Source of the DNA: Streptomyces sp. A012304
GTDB taxonomy: Bacteria; Actinomycetota; Actinomycetes; Streptomycetales; Streptomycetaceae
NCBI RefSeq assembly: GCF_026008495.1
Contig: NZ_BQUN01000037.1
Coordinates: forward strand, 1-37,440
Reading direction: 5' to 3'
DNA length: 37,440 nucleotides
The notes beneath the pieces are model-generated. The model saw only the letters and a list, made by a program, of their open reading frames with translations, made no database searches and was not told the origin of the DNA. Positions 1 through 8,294 of this stretch are shown here, one piece after another. A program made the translations under genes and the position numbers. Position 1 is the stretch's first letter; each line of letters begins with the position of its first letter.

Positions 1-11
1 CCCGCCCACCG

Positions 12-56
12 CCCCGACCTGAGCCCCCATCCCACCCGACCCCGACCCTGAGCCCC
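12..56. repeat. C-rich leader with imperfect direct repeat
   Basis: The first 209 bases before the response regulator contain no convincing gene. Their start is very C-rich and carries two near-identical copies of CCCCGACCTGAGCCCC (12-27, and 40-56 with one extra C). A 12-bp palindrome GGATCCGGATCC lies at 142-153, about 57 bp before the regulator start, and could be an operator. No convincing -10/-35 pair was found. Confidence 0.45.
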
Positions 57-209
57 ACCCGAGCTGACCCCATCGCTCCCCGCCCCTCCGGGGGCCGTTT
101 CCGGGCACGCCGTGGCCGTAATGCGCTGCTCGAGCGCACCTGGATCCGGATCCTGGAATGCTGGACTCGTTCAACGAAAACGGGTGGGCGGGCTGGGGGG
201 CCGAGGATC

Positions 210-881
210 GTGGAGGACAGGGTGCGGGTGGTCATCGCGGAGGACTCGGTATTGCTGCGAGAGGGCCTGACCCGGTTGCTGACCGACCGGGGCCACGAGG
301 TCGTGGCGGGGGTGGGGGACGCCGAGGCGCTGGTGAAGACGATCACCGAGCTGGATGCCGAGGGGGCCCTGCCCGACGTGGTGGTGGCGGATGTGCGGAT
401 GCCGCCCACGCACACCGACGAGGGGGTGCGGGCCGCCGTACAACTGCGCAGGTCGCATCCCCGGCTCGGGGTGCTGGTGCTGTCGCAGTACGTGGAGGAG
501 CGGTACGCCACCGAACTGCTGGCCGGTTCCAGCCGGGGGGTGGGTTATCTGCTCAAGGACCGGGTGGCCGAGGTACGCGAGTTCGTGGACGCGGTGGTCC
601 GGGTGGCCGACGGCGGTACCGCGCTCGATCCCGAGGTGGTCGCGCAGCTGCTCGGCCGCAGCCGCAAGCAGGATGTGCTGGCCGGGCTCACCCCCCGGGA
701 GCGAGAGGTCCTGGGGCTGATGGCGGAGGGGCGGACCAACTCGGCGATCGCCAGGCAGCTGGTGGTGAGCGACGGCGCGGTCGAGAAGCACGTCAGCAAC
801 ATCTTCCTCAAGCTCGGGCTGTCGCCGAGCGACGGGGACCACCGGCGGGTGCTCGCGGTGCTCACCTACCTGAATTCGTGA
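210..881 (+). CDS. NarL/LuxR-type response regulator
   Basis: A 223-aa two-component response regulator that probably binds DNA after phosphorylation. The receiver domain spans about residues 5-125, with the acidic pair E11/D12, phospho-acceptor D61 (motif VVADVRMPP) and the conserved lysine K116 (LLKDR). A LuxR/GerE helix-turn-helix occupies about residues 158-204 (LTPREREVL ... NSAIARQL ... VEKHVSNIF). The GTG start at 210 follows a G-run (195-200) and GAGG (203-206). No sensor kinase lies in the window; the cognate histidine kinase would be expected just left of the edge, but that is inference. The downstream kor genes run in the same direction after a 148-bp gap, so co-transcription is not obvious. 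Confidence 0.93.
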   Translation: MEDRVRVVIAEDSVLLREGLTRLLTDRGHEVVAGVGDAEALVKTITELDAEGALPDVVVADVRMPPTHTDEGVRAAVQLRRSHPRLGVLVLSQYVEERYATELLAGSSRGVGYLLKDRVAEVREFVDAVVRVADGGTALDPEVVAQLLGRSRKQDVLAGLTPREREVLGLMAEGRTNSAIARQLVVSDGAVEKHVSNIFLKLGLSPSDGDHRRVLAVLTYLNS

Positions 882-970
882 TCATGCCAGGGCAGGGCGC
901 CGGGCCGTCTCACAGAGTGATCGTCATGCGGATGGCCGAGGGAAGGCGACCTTTACAGACGTAGGGTTGA

Positions 971-1022
971 TCCAGGGAGGTCTTCGGGAAGGCCGCCCAG
1001 GACAGCCACCTCCAGGGAGGTC
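971..1022. repeat. Direct repeat containing the korA Shine-Dalgarno
   Basis: The 12-mer TCCAGGGAGGTC occurs at 971-982 and 1011-1022, exactly 40 bp apart. The second copy supplies the AGGGAGG ribosome-binding site for the GTG at 1030. The first copy is a decoy SD with no good start codon next to it. It may be the relic of a small duplication or a regulatory duplicate. Confidence 0.6.
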
Positions 1023-1029
1023 CAGTTCA

Positions 1030-2967
1030 GTGACCAGTCAGGTCAGCAGCCCAGCGGAACAGACCGACGGAGCCGACGGAACCGTCGTGGGAGAGCAGCG
1101 CAAACCGGGCGGGACGAAGGACGTCCGCCGTCTCGACCGAGTGATCATCAGGTTCGCCGGGGACTCCGGTGACGGCATGCAGCTCACCGGTGACCGCTTC
1201 ACCTCGGAGACGGCGTCGTTCGGCAACGACCTGTCGACCTTGCCGAACTTCCCCGCCGAGATCCGCGCGCCCGCCGGCACCCTGCCCGGTGTCTCCTCGT
1301 TCCAGCTGCACTTCGCCGACCATGACATCCTCACCCCGGGTGACGCGCCCAATGTGCTCGTCGCCATGAACCCGGCCGCTCTGAAGGCCAACATCGGTGA
1401 TGTGCCGCGCGGCGCGGAGATCATCGTCAACACGGACGAGTTCACCAAACGGGCGATGCAGAAGGTCGGCTACGACACCTCGCCGCTGGAGGACGGGTCG
1501 CTCGACGGGTACCAGCTGCACCCGGTGCCGCTGACGACCCTGACCGTGGAGGCCCTGAAGGACTTCGACCTCACCCGCAAGGAGGCCGAGCGCAGCAAGA
1601 ACATGTTCGCGCTCGGCCTCTTGTCCTGGATGTACCACCGGCCGACGGAGGGCACGGAGAAGTTCCTGAGGTCGAAGTTCGCCAAGAAGCCGGAGATCGC
1701 CGAGGCGAACCTGGCCGCGTTCCGGGCGGGCTGGAACTTCGGGGAGACGACCGAGGACTTCGCGGTCAGTTACGAGGTGGCTCCGGCGGCGAAGGCCTTC
1801 CCGGTGGGCACCTACCGGAACATCTCCGGGAACCTGGCCCTGGCGTACGGGCTGATTACCGCCTCCCGGCAGGCGGATCTGCCGCTGTTCCTCGGCTCGT
1901 ACCCGATCACCCCGGCCTCCGACATCCTGCACGAGCTGAGCAAGCACAAGAACTTCGGTGTGCGCACCTTCCAGGCCGAGGACGAGATCGCGGGCATCGG
2001 CGCGGCGCTGGGGGCGGCCTTCGGCGGGTCGCTGGCCGTCACCACGACGAGCGGCCCCGGTGTGGCGCTGAAGTCGGAGACCATCGGGCTCGCGGTCTCG
2101 CTGGAGCTGCCGCTGCTGGTGGTGGACATCCAGCGCGGCGGGCCGTCGACGGGTCTGCCGACCAAGACCGAGCAGGCCGACCTGCTCCAGGCGATGTTCG
2201 GGCGCAACGGCGAGGCGCCGGTGCCGATCGTGGCGGCGCGCACCCCGGCCGACTGCTTCGACGCGGCGCTGGAGGCGGCGCGGATCGCGCTGACCTACCG
2301 CACCCCGGTGATGCTGCTGTCCGACGGCTATCTCGCCAACGGCTCCGAGCCGTGGCGGATCCCGGAGCTGGACGAGCTGCCTGATCTGTCCGTGCAGTTC
2401 GCGCAGGGGCCCAACCACACGCTGGAGGACGGCACCGAGGTCTTCTGGCCGTACAAGCGCGATCCGCAGACGCTGGCCAGGCCGTGGGCGGTGCCGGGCA
2501 CACCGGGGCTGGAGCACCGGGTCGGCGGCATCGAGAAGCAGGACGGCACCGGCAACATCTCCTACGACCCCGCCAACCACGACTTCATGGTCCGCACCCG
2601 CCAGGCGAAGGTCGACGGCATCGACGTCCCGGACCTGGAGGTCGACGACCCGCACGGGGCCCGCACCCTGGTCCTCGGCTGGGGCTCGACGTATGGGCCG
2701 ATCACGGCGGCGGTACGGCGGCTGCGCACGGCCGGTGAGGCGATCGCGCAGGCCCATCTGCGCCACCTCAACCCCTTCCCGGGGAACCTCGGGGAGGTGC
2801 TCGCCCGCTACGAGCGTGTGGTGGTGCCCGAGATGAACCTCGGCCAGCTCGCCACCCTGATCCGGGCGAAGTACCTGGTCGACGCCCACTCGTACAACCA
2901 GGTCAACGGTATGCCGTTCAAGGCGGAACAGCTCGCCGCGGCGCTCAAGGAGGCCATCGATGACTGA
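1030..2967 (+). CDS. korA: 2-oxoacid:ferredoxin oxidoreductase, alpha (fused gamma-alpha) subunit
   Basis: The large subunit of a two-subunit 2-oxoglutarate (2-oxoacid):ferredoxin oxidoreductase, which decarboxylates 2-oxoacids to acyl-CoA and passes electrons to ferredoxin. At 645 aa it has the usual length of the fused form. The N-terminal gamma (POR) domain covers about residues 35-240 (FAGDSGDGMQLTGDRF near 41). The alpha pyrimidine-binding domain starts near residue 285 with SYPITPASDILHEL, then QAEDEIAGIGAALGAAFGG and TTSGPGVALKSE near 338. The GTG at 1030 is preferred over an upstream TTG at 967 because AGGGAGG sits 9 nt before it. The stop overlaps the korB start (ATGACTGA), so the pair is translationally coupled. 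KorA/KorB enzymes are known in mycobacteria and streptomycetes as an alternative or supplement to 2-oxoglutarate dehydrogenase. Confidence 0.95.
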   Translation: MTSQVSSPAEQTDGADGTVVGEQRKPGGTKDVRRLDRVIIRFAGDSGDGMQLTGDRFTSETASFGNDLSTLPNFPAEIRAPAGTLPGVSSFQLHFADHDILTPGDAPNVLVAMNPAALKANIGDVPRGAEIIVNTDEFTKRAMQKVGYDTSPLEDGSLDGYQLHPVPLTTLTVEALKDFDLTRKEAERSKNMFALGLLSWMYHRPTEGTEKFLRSKFAKKPEIAEANLAAFRAGWNFGETTEDFAVSYEVAPAAKAFPVGTYRNISGNLALAYGLITASRQADLPLFLGSYPITPASDILHELSKHKNFGVRTFQAEDEIAGIGAALGAAFGGSLAVTTTSGPGVALKSETIGLAVSLELPLLVVDIQRGGPSTGLPTKTEQADLLQAMFGRNGEAPVPIVAARTPADCFDAALEAARIALTYRTPVMLLSDGYLANGSEPWRIPELDELPDLSVQFAQGPNHTLEDGTEVFWPYKRDPQTLARPWAVPGTPGLEHRVGGIEKQDGTGNISYDPANHDFMVRTRQAKVDGIDVPDLEVDDPHGARTLVLGWGSTYGPITAAVRRLRTAGEAIAQAHLRHLNPFPGNLGEVLARYERVVVPEMNLGQLATLIRAKYLVDAHSYNQVNGMPFKAEQLAAALKEAIDD

Positions 2968-4054
2968 GACGACCCGTTCGTCGAGGGAAGCCACGGGCAC
3001 GGGCACGATCGAGGCGCTGTCGCTCGTACCCAAGGCCGGGGCGCGCCAGTCGATGAAGGACTTCAAGTCCGATCAGGAGGTGCGCTGGTGCCCCGGCTGC
3101 GGTGACTACGCGATCCTGGCGGCCGTCCAGGGCTTCATGCCGGAGCTGGGCCTGGCCAGGGAGAACATCGTCTTCGTGTCGGGCATCGGCTGCTCGTCGC
3201 GCTTCCCGTACTACATGAACACCTACGGCATGCACTCCATCCACGGGCGGGCGCCGGCGATCGCGACGGGGCTGGCGGCCTCGCGGCGGGACCTGAGCGT
3301 ATGGGTAGTCACGGGTGACGGGGACGCGCTGTCCATCGGCGGCAACCATCTGATCCACGCCCTGCGGCGCAACGTGAACCTGAAGATCCTGCTGTTCAAC
3401 AACCGGATCTACGGCCTGACCAAGGGCCAGTACTCGCCCACCTCCGAGGTCGGCAAGGTCACCAAGTCGACGCCGATGGGCTCGCTGGACGCGCCGTTCA
3501 ACCCGGTGTCCCTGGCGCTGGGCGCGGAGGCGTCGTTCGTGGCGCGCACGATCGACTCCGACCGCAAGCACCTCACCGAGGTCCTGCGGCAGGCCGCCGC
3601 CCATCCGGGGACGGCGCTGGTCGAGATCTACCAGAACTGCAACATCTTCAACGACGGCGCGTTCGAGGCGCTGAAGGACAGGCAGTCCGCCCAGGAGGCG
3701 GTGATCCGGCTGGAGCACGGGCAGCCGATCCGCTTCGGGACGGACGACGCGCGGGGCGTCGTACGGGATGCGGCGACCGGTGATCTGAGAGTGGTCACGG
3801 TGACGCCGGAGAACGAGGCGGACGTGCTGGTGCACGACGCCCGCGCCGCGTCGCCGACCACGGCGTTCGCGCTGTCGCGGCTGGCCGATCCGGACACCCT
3901 GTACAACACGCCGATCGGTGTGTTCCGCGCGGTGGAGCGGCCCGTGTACGACACGCAGATGGCCGAGCAGTTGGACACGGCGATCGAGCAGCACGGCAAG
4001 GGCGACCTGGCGGCGCTGCTGGCCGGCGGCGACACCTGGACGGTCATCGGGTGA
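2960..4054 (+). CDS. korB: 2-oxoacid:ferredoxin oxidoreductase, beta subunit
   Basis: The thiamine-diphosphate and Fe-S binding beta subunit (364 aa), partner of KorA. Cluster cysteines are visible at C44 and C47 (WCPGCGDY), C78 (GIGCSS) and C227 (YQNCNIF), the usual four for one [4Fe-4S]. The ThDP/Mg motif GDGDALSIGGNH is at about 119-130, followed by NNRIYGLTKGQ. The start overlaps the korA stop by 8 bp. A bidirectional hairpin terminator begins 34 bp after the stop. The catalytic set looks complete, so an active enzyme is expected. The exact 2-oxoacid preference cannot be read from the sequence; 2-oxoglutarate is assumed from homologues. Confidence 0.95.
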   Translation: MTETTRSSREATGTGTIEALSLVPKAGARQSMKDFKSDQEVRWCPGCGDYAILAAVQGFMPELGLARENIVFVSGIGCSSRFPYYMNTYGMHSIHGRAPAIATGLAASRRDLSVWVVTGDGDALSIGGNHLIHALRRNVNLKILLFNNRIYGLTKGQYSPTSEVGKVTKSTPMGSLDAPFNPVSLALGAEASFVARTIDSDRKHLTEVLRQAAAHPGTALVEIYQNCNIFNDGAFEALKDRQSAQEAVIRLEHGQPIRFGTDDARGVVRDAATGDLRVVTVTPENEADVLVHDARAASPTTAFALSRLADPDTLYNTPIGVFRAVERPVYDTQMAEQLDTAIEQHGKGDLAALLAGGDTWTVIG

Positions 4055-4086
4055 CGTCGGCCGTGATGATCTGCGCGAAGTGATGT

Positions 4087-4491
4087 CTACGAGGCCCGGG
4101 ACTGGATTTCCCGGGCCTCGTCGTACGCCCGGCGGGCCTTTTCGACGTCCGCCATGCGCTCGTTCGTCCAGGTGGCCAGCGCCTTCACCTGCTGGGCCGC
4201 CTCGCGGCCGAGGTCGGTGAGGGAGTAGTCGACGCGGGGCGGGATGACCGGCTTGGCGTCGCGGTGGACCAGGCCGTCGCGTTCCAGGGTCTGGAGGGTC
4301 TGGGTGAGCATCTTCTCGCTGACGCCCCGGCCGCCGTAGTCGGCGATGGCCCGGCGCAGCTCGCTGAAGCGGTAGGGGCGCTCCAGCAGCTCCATCAGCA
4401 CCAGGACGCCCCAGCGGCTGGTGACGTGCTCCAGAACGAGTCGGTGGGGGCACATGGCCTCGCCGGCGGGCCCCACTTCACTTACGGCCAT
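4087..4491 (-). CDS. HxlR/DUF24-family redox-type transcriptional regulator
   Basis: A 134-aa winged-helix regulator of the HxlR (DUF24) family. The single N-terminal cysteine C14 (EAMCPHRLVLEHV) is in the position used for thiol sensing by YodB, HypR and QorR. The wHTH runs about residues 24-105 (SRWGVLVLMELLERPYRFSELRRAI ... VSEKMLTQTLQTLERDGLVHR ... DYSLTDLGRE). It is divergent from a QorB-like oxidoreductase, with a palindrome right at its own start codon, so self-repression and control of the oxidoreductase by quinones or electrophiles is the likely role. This matches ytfH/ytfG of E. coli and qorR/qor2 of Corynebacterium. Its last codons are part of a terminator stem. Confidence 0.92.
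   Translation of the reverse strand: MAVSEVGPAGEAMCPHRLVLEHVTSRWGVLVLMELLERPYRFSELRRAIADYGGRGVSEKMLTQTLQTLERDGLVHRDAKPVIPPRVDYSLTDLGREAAQQVKALATWTNERMADVEKARRAYDEAREIQSRAS
4089..4121. terminator. Bidirectional hairpin between korB and the HxlR gene
   Basis: A perfect 13-bp stem, ACGAGGCCCGGGA (4089-4101) and its complement (4109-4121), with a 7-nt loop. It lies between convergent genes. It overlaps the stop codon and last codons of the minus-strand HxlR gene, so those codons are also the terminator arm. There is no U-tract, as is usual in Streptomyces. Confidence 0.75.
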
Positions 4492-4494
4492 GCC

Positions 4495-4519
4495 AGTACC
4501 TTACTTCAAAGTGGGTACT
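4495..4519. promoter_or_regulatory. Probable HxlR operator in the divergent promoter region
   Basis: Nested inverted repeats: outer arms AGTACC (4495-4500) and GGTACT (4514-4519), and an inner ACTTCAAAGT (4503-4512), with almost the same centre. HxlR-family operators are typically GTAC/ACTT-rich palindromes of this size. The site starts 4 nt upstream of the regulator's ATG and about 60 bp upstream of the oxidoreductase start, so it could control both. A TAGGGT at 4542-4547 is a possible -10 for the plus-strand gene. Confidence 0.6.
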
Positions 4520-4579
4520 TTCGCAGAGTTAGCGCACCTCCTAGGGTTAGTGCCACTGCACCCCACAAGGAGTTCCCAC

Positions 4580-5434
4580 ATGAGCATCGTCGTCACCGGA
4601 GCCACCGGACACCTCGGCCGCCACGTCGTCGCGCAGCTGCTGGAGAAGGTTCCCGCCGAGCAGATCACCGCCGTCGTGCGCGACGAGGCGAAGGCCGCCG
4701 ACCTCGCGGCGCGTGGCGTGAAGCTGGCGGTCGCCGACTACAACGCCCCGGACACCTTCGACGGCCTGTTCGCCGCCGGTGACAAGGTGCTGCTGGTCTC
4801 GGGCAACGAGTTCGACAAGGGCCGCCCGCAGCAGCACAAGGTCGTCATCGACGCCGCCAAGGCGGCCGGTGTCGCCCTGCTCGCCTACACCAGCGCCCCC
4901 GGCTCCCTCACGGCCGCGCTCGCCGACGACCACCGGGCCACCGAGGAGATCCTGACCGCCTCCGGCGTGCCGTACGTGCTGCTGCGCAACAGCTGGTACC
5001 ACGAGAACTACACCGAGAACCTCGCCCCGGTACTGGAGCACGGCGCCGTCACCCACGCGGCCGGCGAGGGCCGGGTCTCCAGCGCCTCCCGCGCCGACTA
5101 CGCGGCCGCCGCCGTCGCCGTGCTGACCGGCGAGGGCCACGAGAACAAGACCTACGAGCTGGGCGGGGACACCCCCTGGAGCTTCGCCGAGTACGCCGCC
5201 GCGCTGAGCGAGCGGACCGGTCGGCAGATCGTGAACAACGCCGTCTCGGTCGACGCCCTCACCGGCATCCTGGCCGGCGCCGGGCTGCCCGGGCCGCTCG
5301 CCGCGATCCTGGCCGGCGTGGACGCGTCCATCGAGAAGGGCGAGCTGGTCGTCAGCACCGGTGACCTGTCCCGCCTGATCGGCCGTCCCACCTCCCCGCT
5401 CTCCGAGTCGATCGAGGCCGCGCTCAAGGGCTGA
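4580..5434 (+). CDS. NmrA/QorB-like NAD(P)H:quinone oxidoreductase
   Basis: A 284-aa atypical short-chain-dehydrogenase-like protein of the NmrA family, closest in pattern to QorB/YtfG. The N-terminal Rossmann glycine motif VTGATGHLG is at residues 5-13. It lacks the classical YxxxK catalytic pair, as NmrA/QorB proteins do. ATG 4580 is preceded by AAGGAG (4567-4572), which excludes the longer in-frame extension to 4421. Its divergent HxlR-type neighbour suggests induction by quinones or electrophiles. The 3' end carries a tandem duplication that includes the stop codon. Function as a quinone reductase is inferred from family and context. Confidence 0.88.
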   Translation: MSIVVTGATGHLGRHVVAQLLEKVPAEQITAVVRDEAKAADLAARGVKLAVADYNAPDTFDGLFAAGDKVLLVSGNEFDKGRPQQHKVVIDAAKAAGVALLAYTSAPGSLTAALADDHRATEEILTASGVPYVLLRNSWYHENYTENLAPVLEHGAVTHAAGEGRVSSASRADYAAAAVAVLTGEGHENKTYELGGDTPWSFAEYAAALSERTGRQIVNNAVSVDALTGILAGAGLPGPLAAILAGVDASIEKGELVVSTGDLSRLIGRPTSPLSESIEAALKG

Positions 5435-5472
5435 CACTCCCGTCCGAGCCGCGCTCAAGGGCTGACACTCCC
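5417..5472. repeat. Tandem duplication spanning a stop codon
   Basis: A 25-bp sequence at 5417-5441, covering the last codons and the TGA stop of the oxidoreductase gene, is repeated perfectly at 5448-5472 (period 31 bp). The second copy is untranslated and out of frame relative to the first. Confidence 0.9.
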
Positions 5473-5495
5473 CCTCGGGCCCTTGGGCTTCCCGG

Positions 5496-5543
5496 CCCCC
5501 GCCTGTCATGACCGTATGCCGATACGGGCATGACAGGCGGGGG
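5496..5543. terminator. Very strong 22-bp hairpin upstream of rarD
   Basis: The arms are 5496-5517 and 5522-5543 with loop GCCG. Pairing is complete except for one A/G mismatch, and the outer 15 bp, CCCCCGCCTGTCATG, are perfect. Position after a plus-strand gene and 68 bp before the next suggests a factor-independent terminator. It has no U-tract, and a long operator-like palindrome for rarD is the alternative reading. Confidence 0.7.
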
Positions 5544-5611
5544 CGTTCGGCGTTACCTTCGTCCACGCGTACAGGCCGGTCGGCGAGAACGGCGGCGAGA
5601 GGGAGGTGCCC

Positions 5612-6676
5612 GTGGCGGGGACGTCGAGGAGCGAGGGCCGGACAGGCCTGTTGAACGGCTTCGCGGCCTACGGGATGTGGGGCCTGGTCCCGCTCTTCTG
5701 GCCGTTGCTGGAGCCCGCCGGGGCGGTGGAGATCCTCGCCCACCGCATGGTCTGGTCCCTCCTGTTCGTCGCCGCCGCGCTGCTCGTCGTACGGCGCTGG
5801 GCGTGGGCCGGCGAGCTGCTGCGCCAGCCGCGCCGACTGGCGCTGATCGCGCTCGCCGCGGCCGTCATCACCGTCAACTGGGGCGTCTACATCTGGGCCG
5901 TGAACAGCGGGCACGTCGTCGAGGCGTCCCTCGGCTACTTCATCAACCCGCTGGTCACCATCGCGATGGGCGTGCTGATCCTGAAGGAACGGCTGCGGCC
6001 CGTGCAGTGGGCGGCGGTCGGGATCGCCCTCGCCGCCGTGCTGGTGCTGACCGTCGGCTACGGCCGCCCGCCGTGGATCTCCCTGATCCTCGCCTTCTCC
6101 TTCGCCATCTACGGGCTGGTGAAGAAGAAGGTCAACCTCGGCGGAGTGGAGTCGCTGGCCGCCGAGACCGCCATCCAGTTCCTGCCCGCCCTCGGCTACC
6201 TGCTGTGGCTGAGCGCCGACGGCGGCTCCACCTTCACCACCGAGGGCGTCGGCCACGCCGCCCTGCTCGCCTCCACCGGCATCGTCACCGCGCTCCCGCT
6301 GGTCTGCTTCGGCGCGGCGGCGATCCGCGTGCCGCTGTCCACGCTGGGCCTGCTCCAGTACCTGGCGCCGGTCTTCCAGTTCCTGCTCGGCGTCCTCTAC
6401 TTCCACGAGGCCATGCCGCCCGAGCGCTGGGCCGGATTCGCGCTGGTCTGGCTGGCACTGACGCTGCTCACCGGGAACGCGCTGCGCACCGCGCGCCGGG
6501 CCGCCCGCGCGCTGGCCCACGACACGCCGCCGGCGGGCAGCCCCGGCACGGTCCCGGCCGCCACCCCCGACCGGGCGCCCGGCACGCTCCCGGCCGCCAC
6601 CCCCGACGGGGCGCCCGGGACGGATCGGGCCGCGCACGACGCGCGGGAGCCGGAGGCCGGGGTTCCGCGCGGCTGA
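5612..6676 (+). CDS. rarD: RarD-type EamA/DMT permease
   Basis: A 354-aa integral membrane transporter of the drug/metabolite superfamily, RarD subfamily (substrate unknown; named from chloramphenicol-sensitivity work in Pseudomonas). About ten hydrophobic helices are visible, from GLLNGFAAYGMWGLVPLFWPLL to WAGFALVWLALTLLTGNAL, with the typical RarD opening and FINPLVTIAMGVLILKERL. The start is GTG 5612 because AGGGAGG ends 5 nt before it; GTG 5606 lies inside that SD. The last 65 or so residues form a Pro/Ala/Thr-rich tail with a 12-residue repeat encoded by two 36-bp units, unlike ordinary RarD proteins. Confidence 0.93.
   Translation: MAGTSRSEGRTGLLNGFAAYGMWGLVPLFWPLLEPAGAVEILAHRMVWSLLFVAAALLVVRRWAWAGELLRQPRRLALIALAAAVITVNWGVYIWAVNSGHVVEASLGYFINPLVTIAMGVLILKERLRPVQWAAVGIALAAVLVLTVGYGRPPWISLILAFSFAIYGLVKKKVNLGGVESLAAETAIQFLPALGYLLWLSADGGSTFTTEGVGHAALLASTGIVTALPLVCFGAAAIRVPLSTLGLLQYLAPVFQFLLGVLYFHEAMPPERWAGFALVWLALTLLTGNALRTARRAARALAHDTPPAGSPGTVPAATPDRAPGTLPAATPDGAPGTDRAAHDAREPEAGVPRG
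6542..6613 (+). repeat. 2 x 36-bp tandem repeat in the rarD 3' end
   Basis: Units 6542-6577 and 6578-6613 differ at two positions and a third partial copy starts at 6614. They encode the repeat PGT(V/L)PAATPD(R/G)A in the hydrophilic C-terminal tail of the permease. Confidence 0.9.
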
Positions 6677-6681
6677 CCGCC

Positions 6682-6687
6682 TATAAC
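6682..6687 (+). promoter_or_regulatory. -10 element of a probable leaderless transcript
   Basis: TATAAC ends 7 nt before the ATG at 6695, so transcription would start at or next to the initiation codon. No Shine-Dalgarno precedes this ATG. No clear -35 is present; its place is occupied by the end of rarD. Confidence 0.5.
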
Positions 6688-6694
6688 TGGTCGC

Positions 6695-7162
6695 ATGACG
6701 CAGACACCGGTACCACCCGTGCACTGGAAACTCGTCGTCGACGCCCTCGACCCGCACACCCAGGCCGACTTCTGGGCGGCGGCGCTGCACTACGAGGTCG
6801 AGGACAACAGCGCGCTCGTCGAACGGCTGCTGGGGGCGGGCGTGCTGCCGGGCGAGGCGACCGTCGAGCACCACGGCCGCCCGGCCTTCCGGGACCTGAT
6901 CGCCGTACGGCATCCCGAGGATCCGTTCGACAAGGACAGCGGGACCGGGCTGGGGCGGCGGCTGCTGTTCCAGCGGGTGCCGGAGACGAAGACGGTCAAG
7001 AACCGGATCCATCTCGACCTGCACCCCGGGGAGGGCCTGCGCGCGCGTGAGGTGGCGCGGCTGACGGCGCTGGGCGCGAGCGTGCTGCGGGAGGTGAACG
7101 AGCCGGGCGGATCGTGGGTGGTGATGGCGGACCCGGAGGGGAACGAGTTCTGCGTGCAGTGA
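6695..7162 (+). CDS. VOC/glyoxalase-like fold protein
   Basis: A 155-aa protein of the vicinal-oxygen-chelate (glyoxalase/bleomycin resistance) superfamily. The pattern VHWKLVVDALDP ... ADFWAAALHYEVE ... NRIHLDLHP ... GASVLREVNEPGGSWVVMADPEGNEFCV is typical of the actinobacterial Glyoxalase_6 group, with paired beta-alpha-beta-beta-beta modules. Potential metal or substrate residues include H in VHWK, H in RIHLDL and E in EGNEFCV. It lies 18 bp after rarD but has its own TATAAC and no SD, so it is probably translated from a leaderless mRNA. Substrate unknown. Confidence 0.88.
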   Translation: MTQTPVPPVHWKLVVDALDPHTQADFWAAALHYEVEDNSALVERLLGAGVLPGEATVEHHGRPAFRDLIAVRHPEDPFDKDSGTGLGRRLLFQRVPETKTVKNRIHLDLHPGEGLRAREVARLTALGASVLREVNEPGGSWVVMADPEGNEFCVQ

Positions 7163-8266
<1,104 letters not shown>

Positions 8267-8268
8267 CG

Positions 8269-8294
8269 GAGCCGGTTCGGCTCGGGGCCGGCTC
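8269..8294. terminator. Hairpin between convergent genes
   Basis: GAGCCGG (8269-8275) and CCGGCTC (8288-8294) can pair around a 12-nt loop. An alternative hairpin GAGCCG-gtt-CGGCTC uses 8269-8283. It separates the aminopeptidase from the convergent gene ending at 8293. Confidence 0.55.

Noticed and set aside
967..1029. Longer korA with a TTG start
   Set aside because: GTG 1030 has a better-placed SD and fits the usual length of the family.
1027..3066. 679-codon minus-strand frame opposite korA
   Set aside because: Antisense to unmistakable korA motifs; composition typical of a shadow frame.
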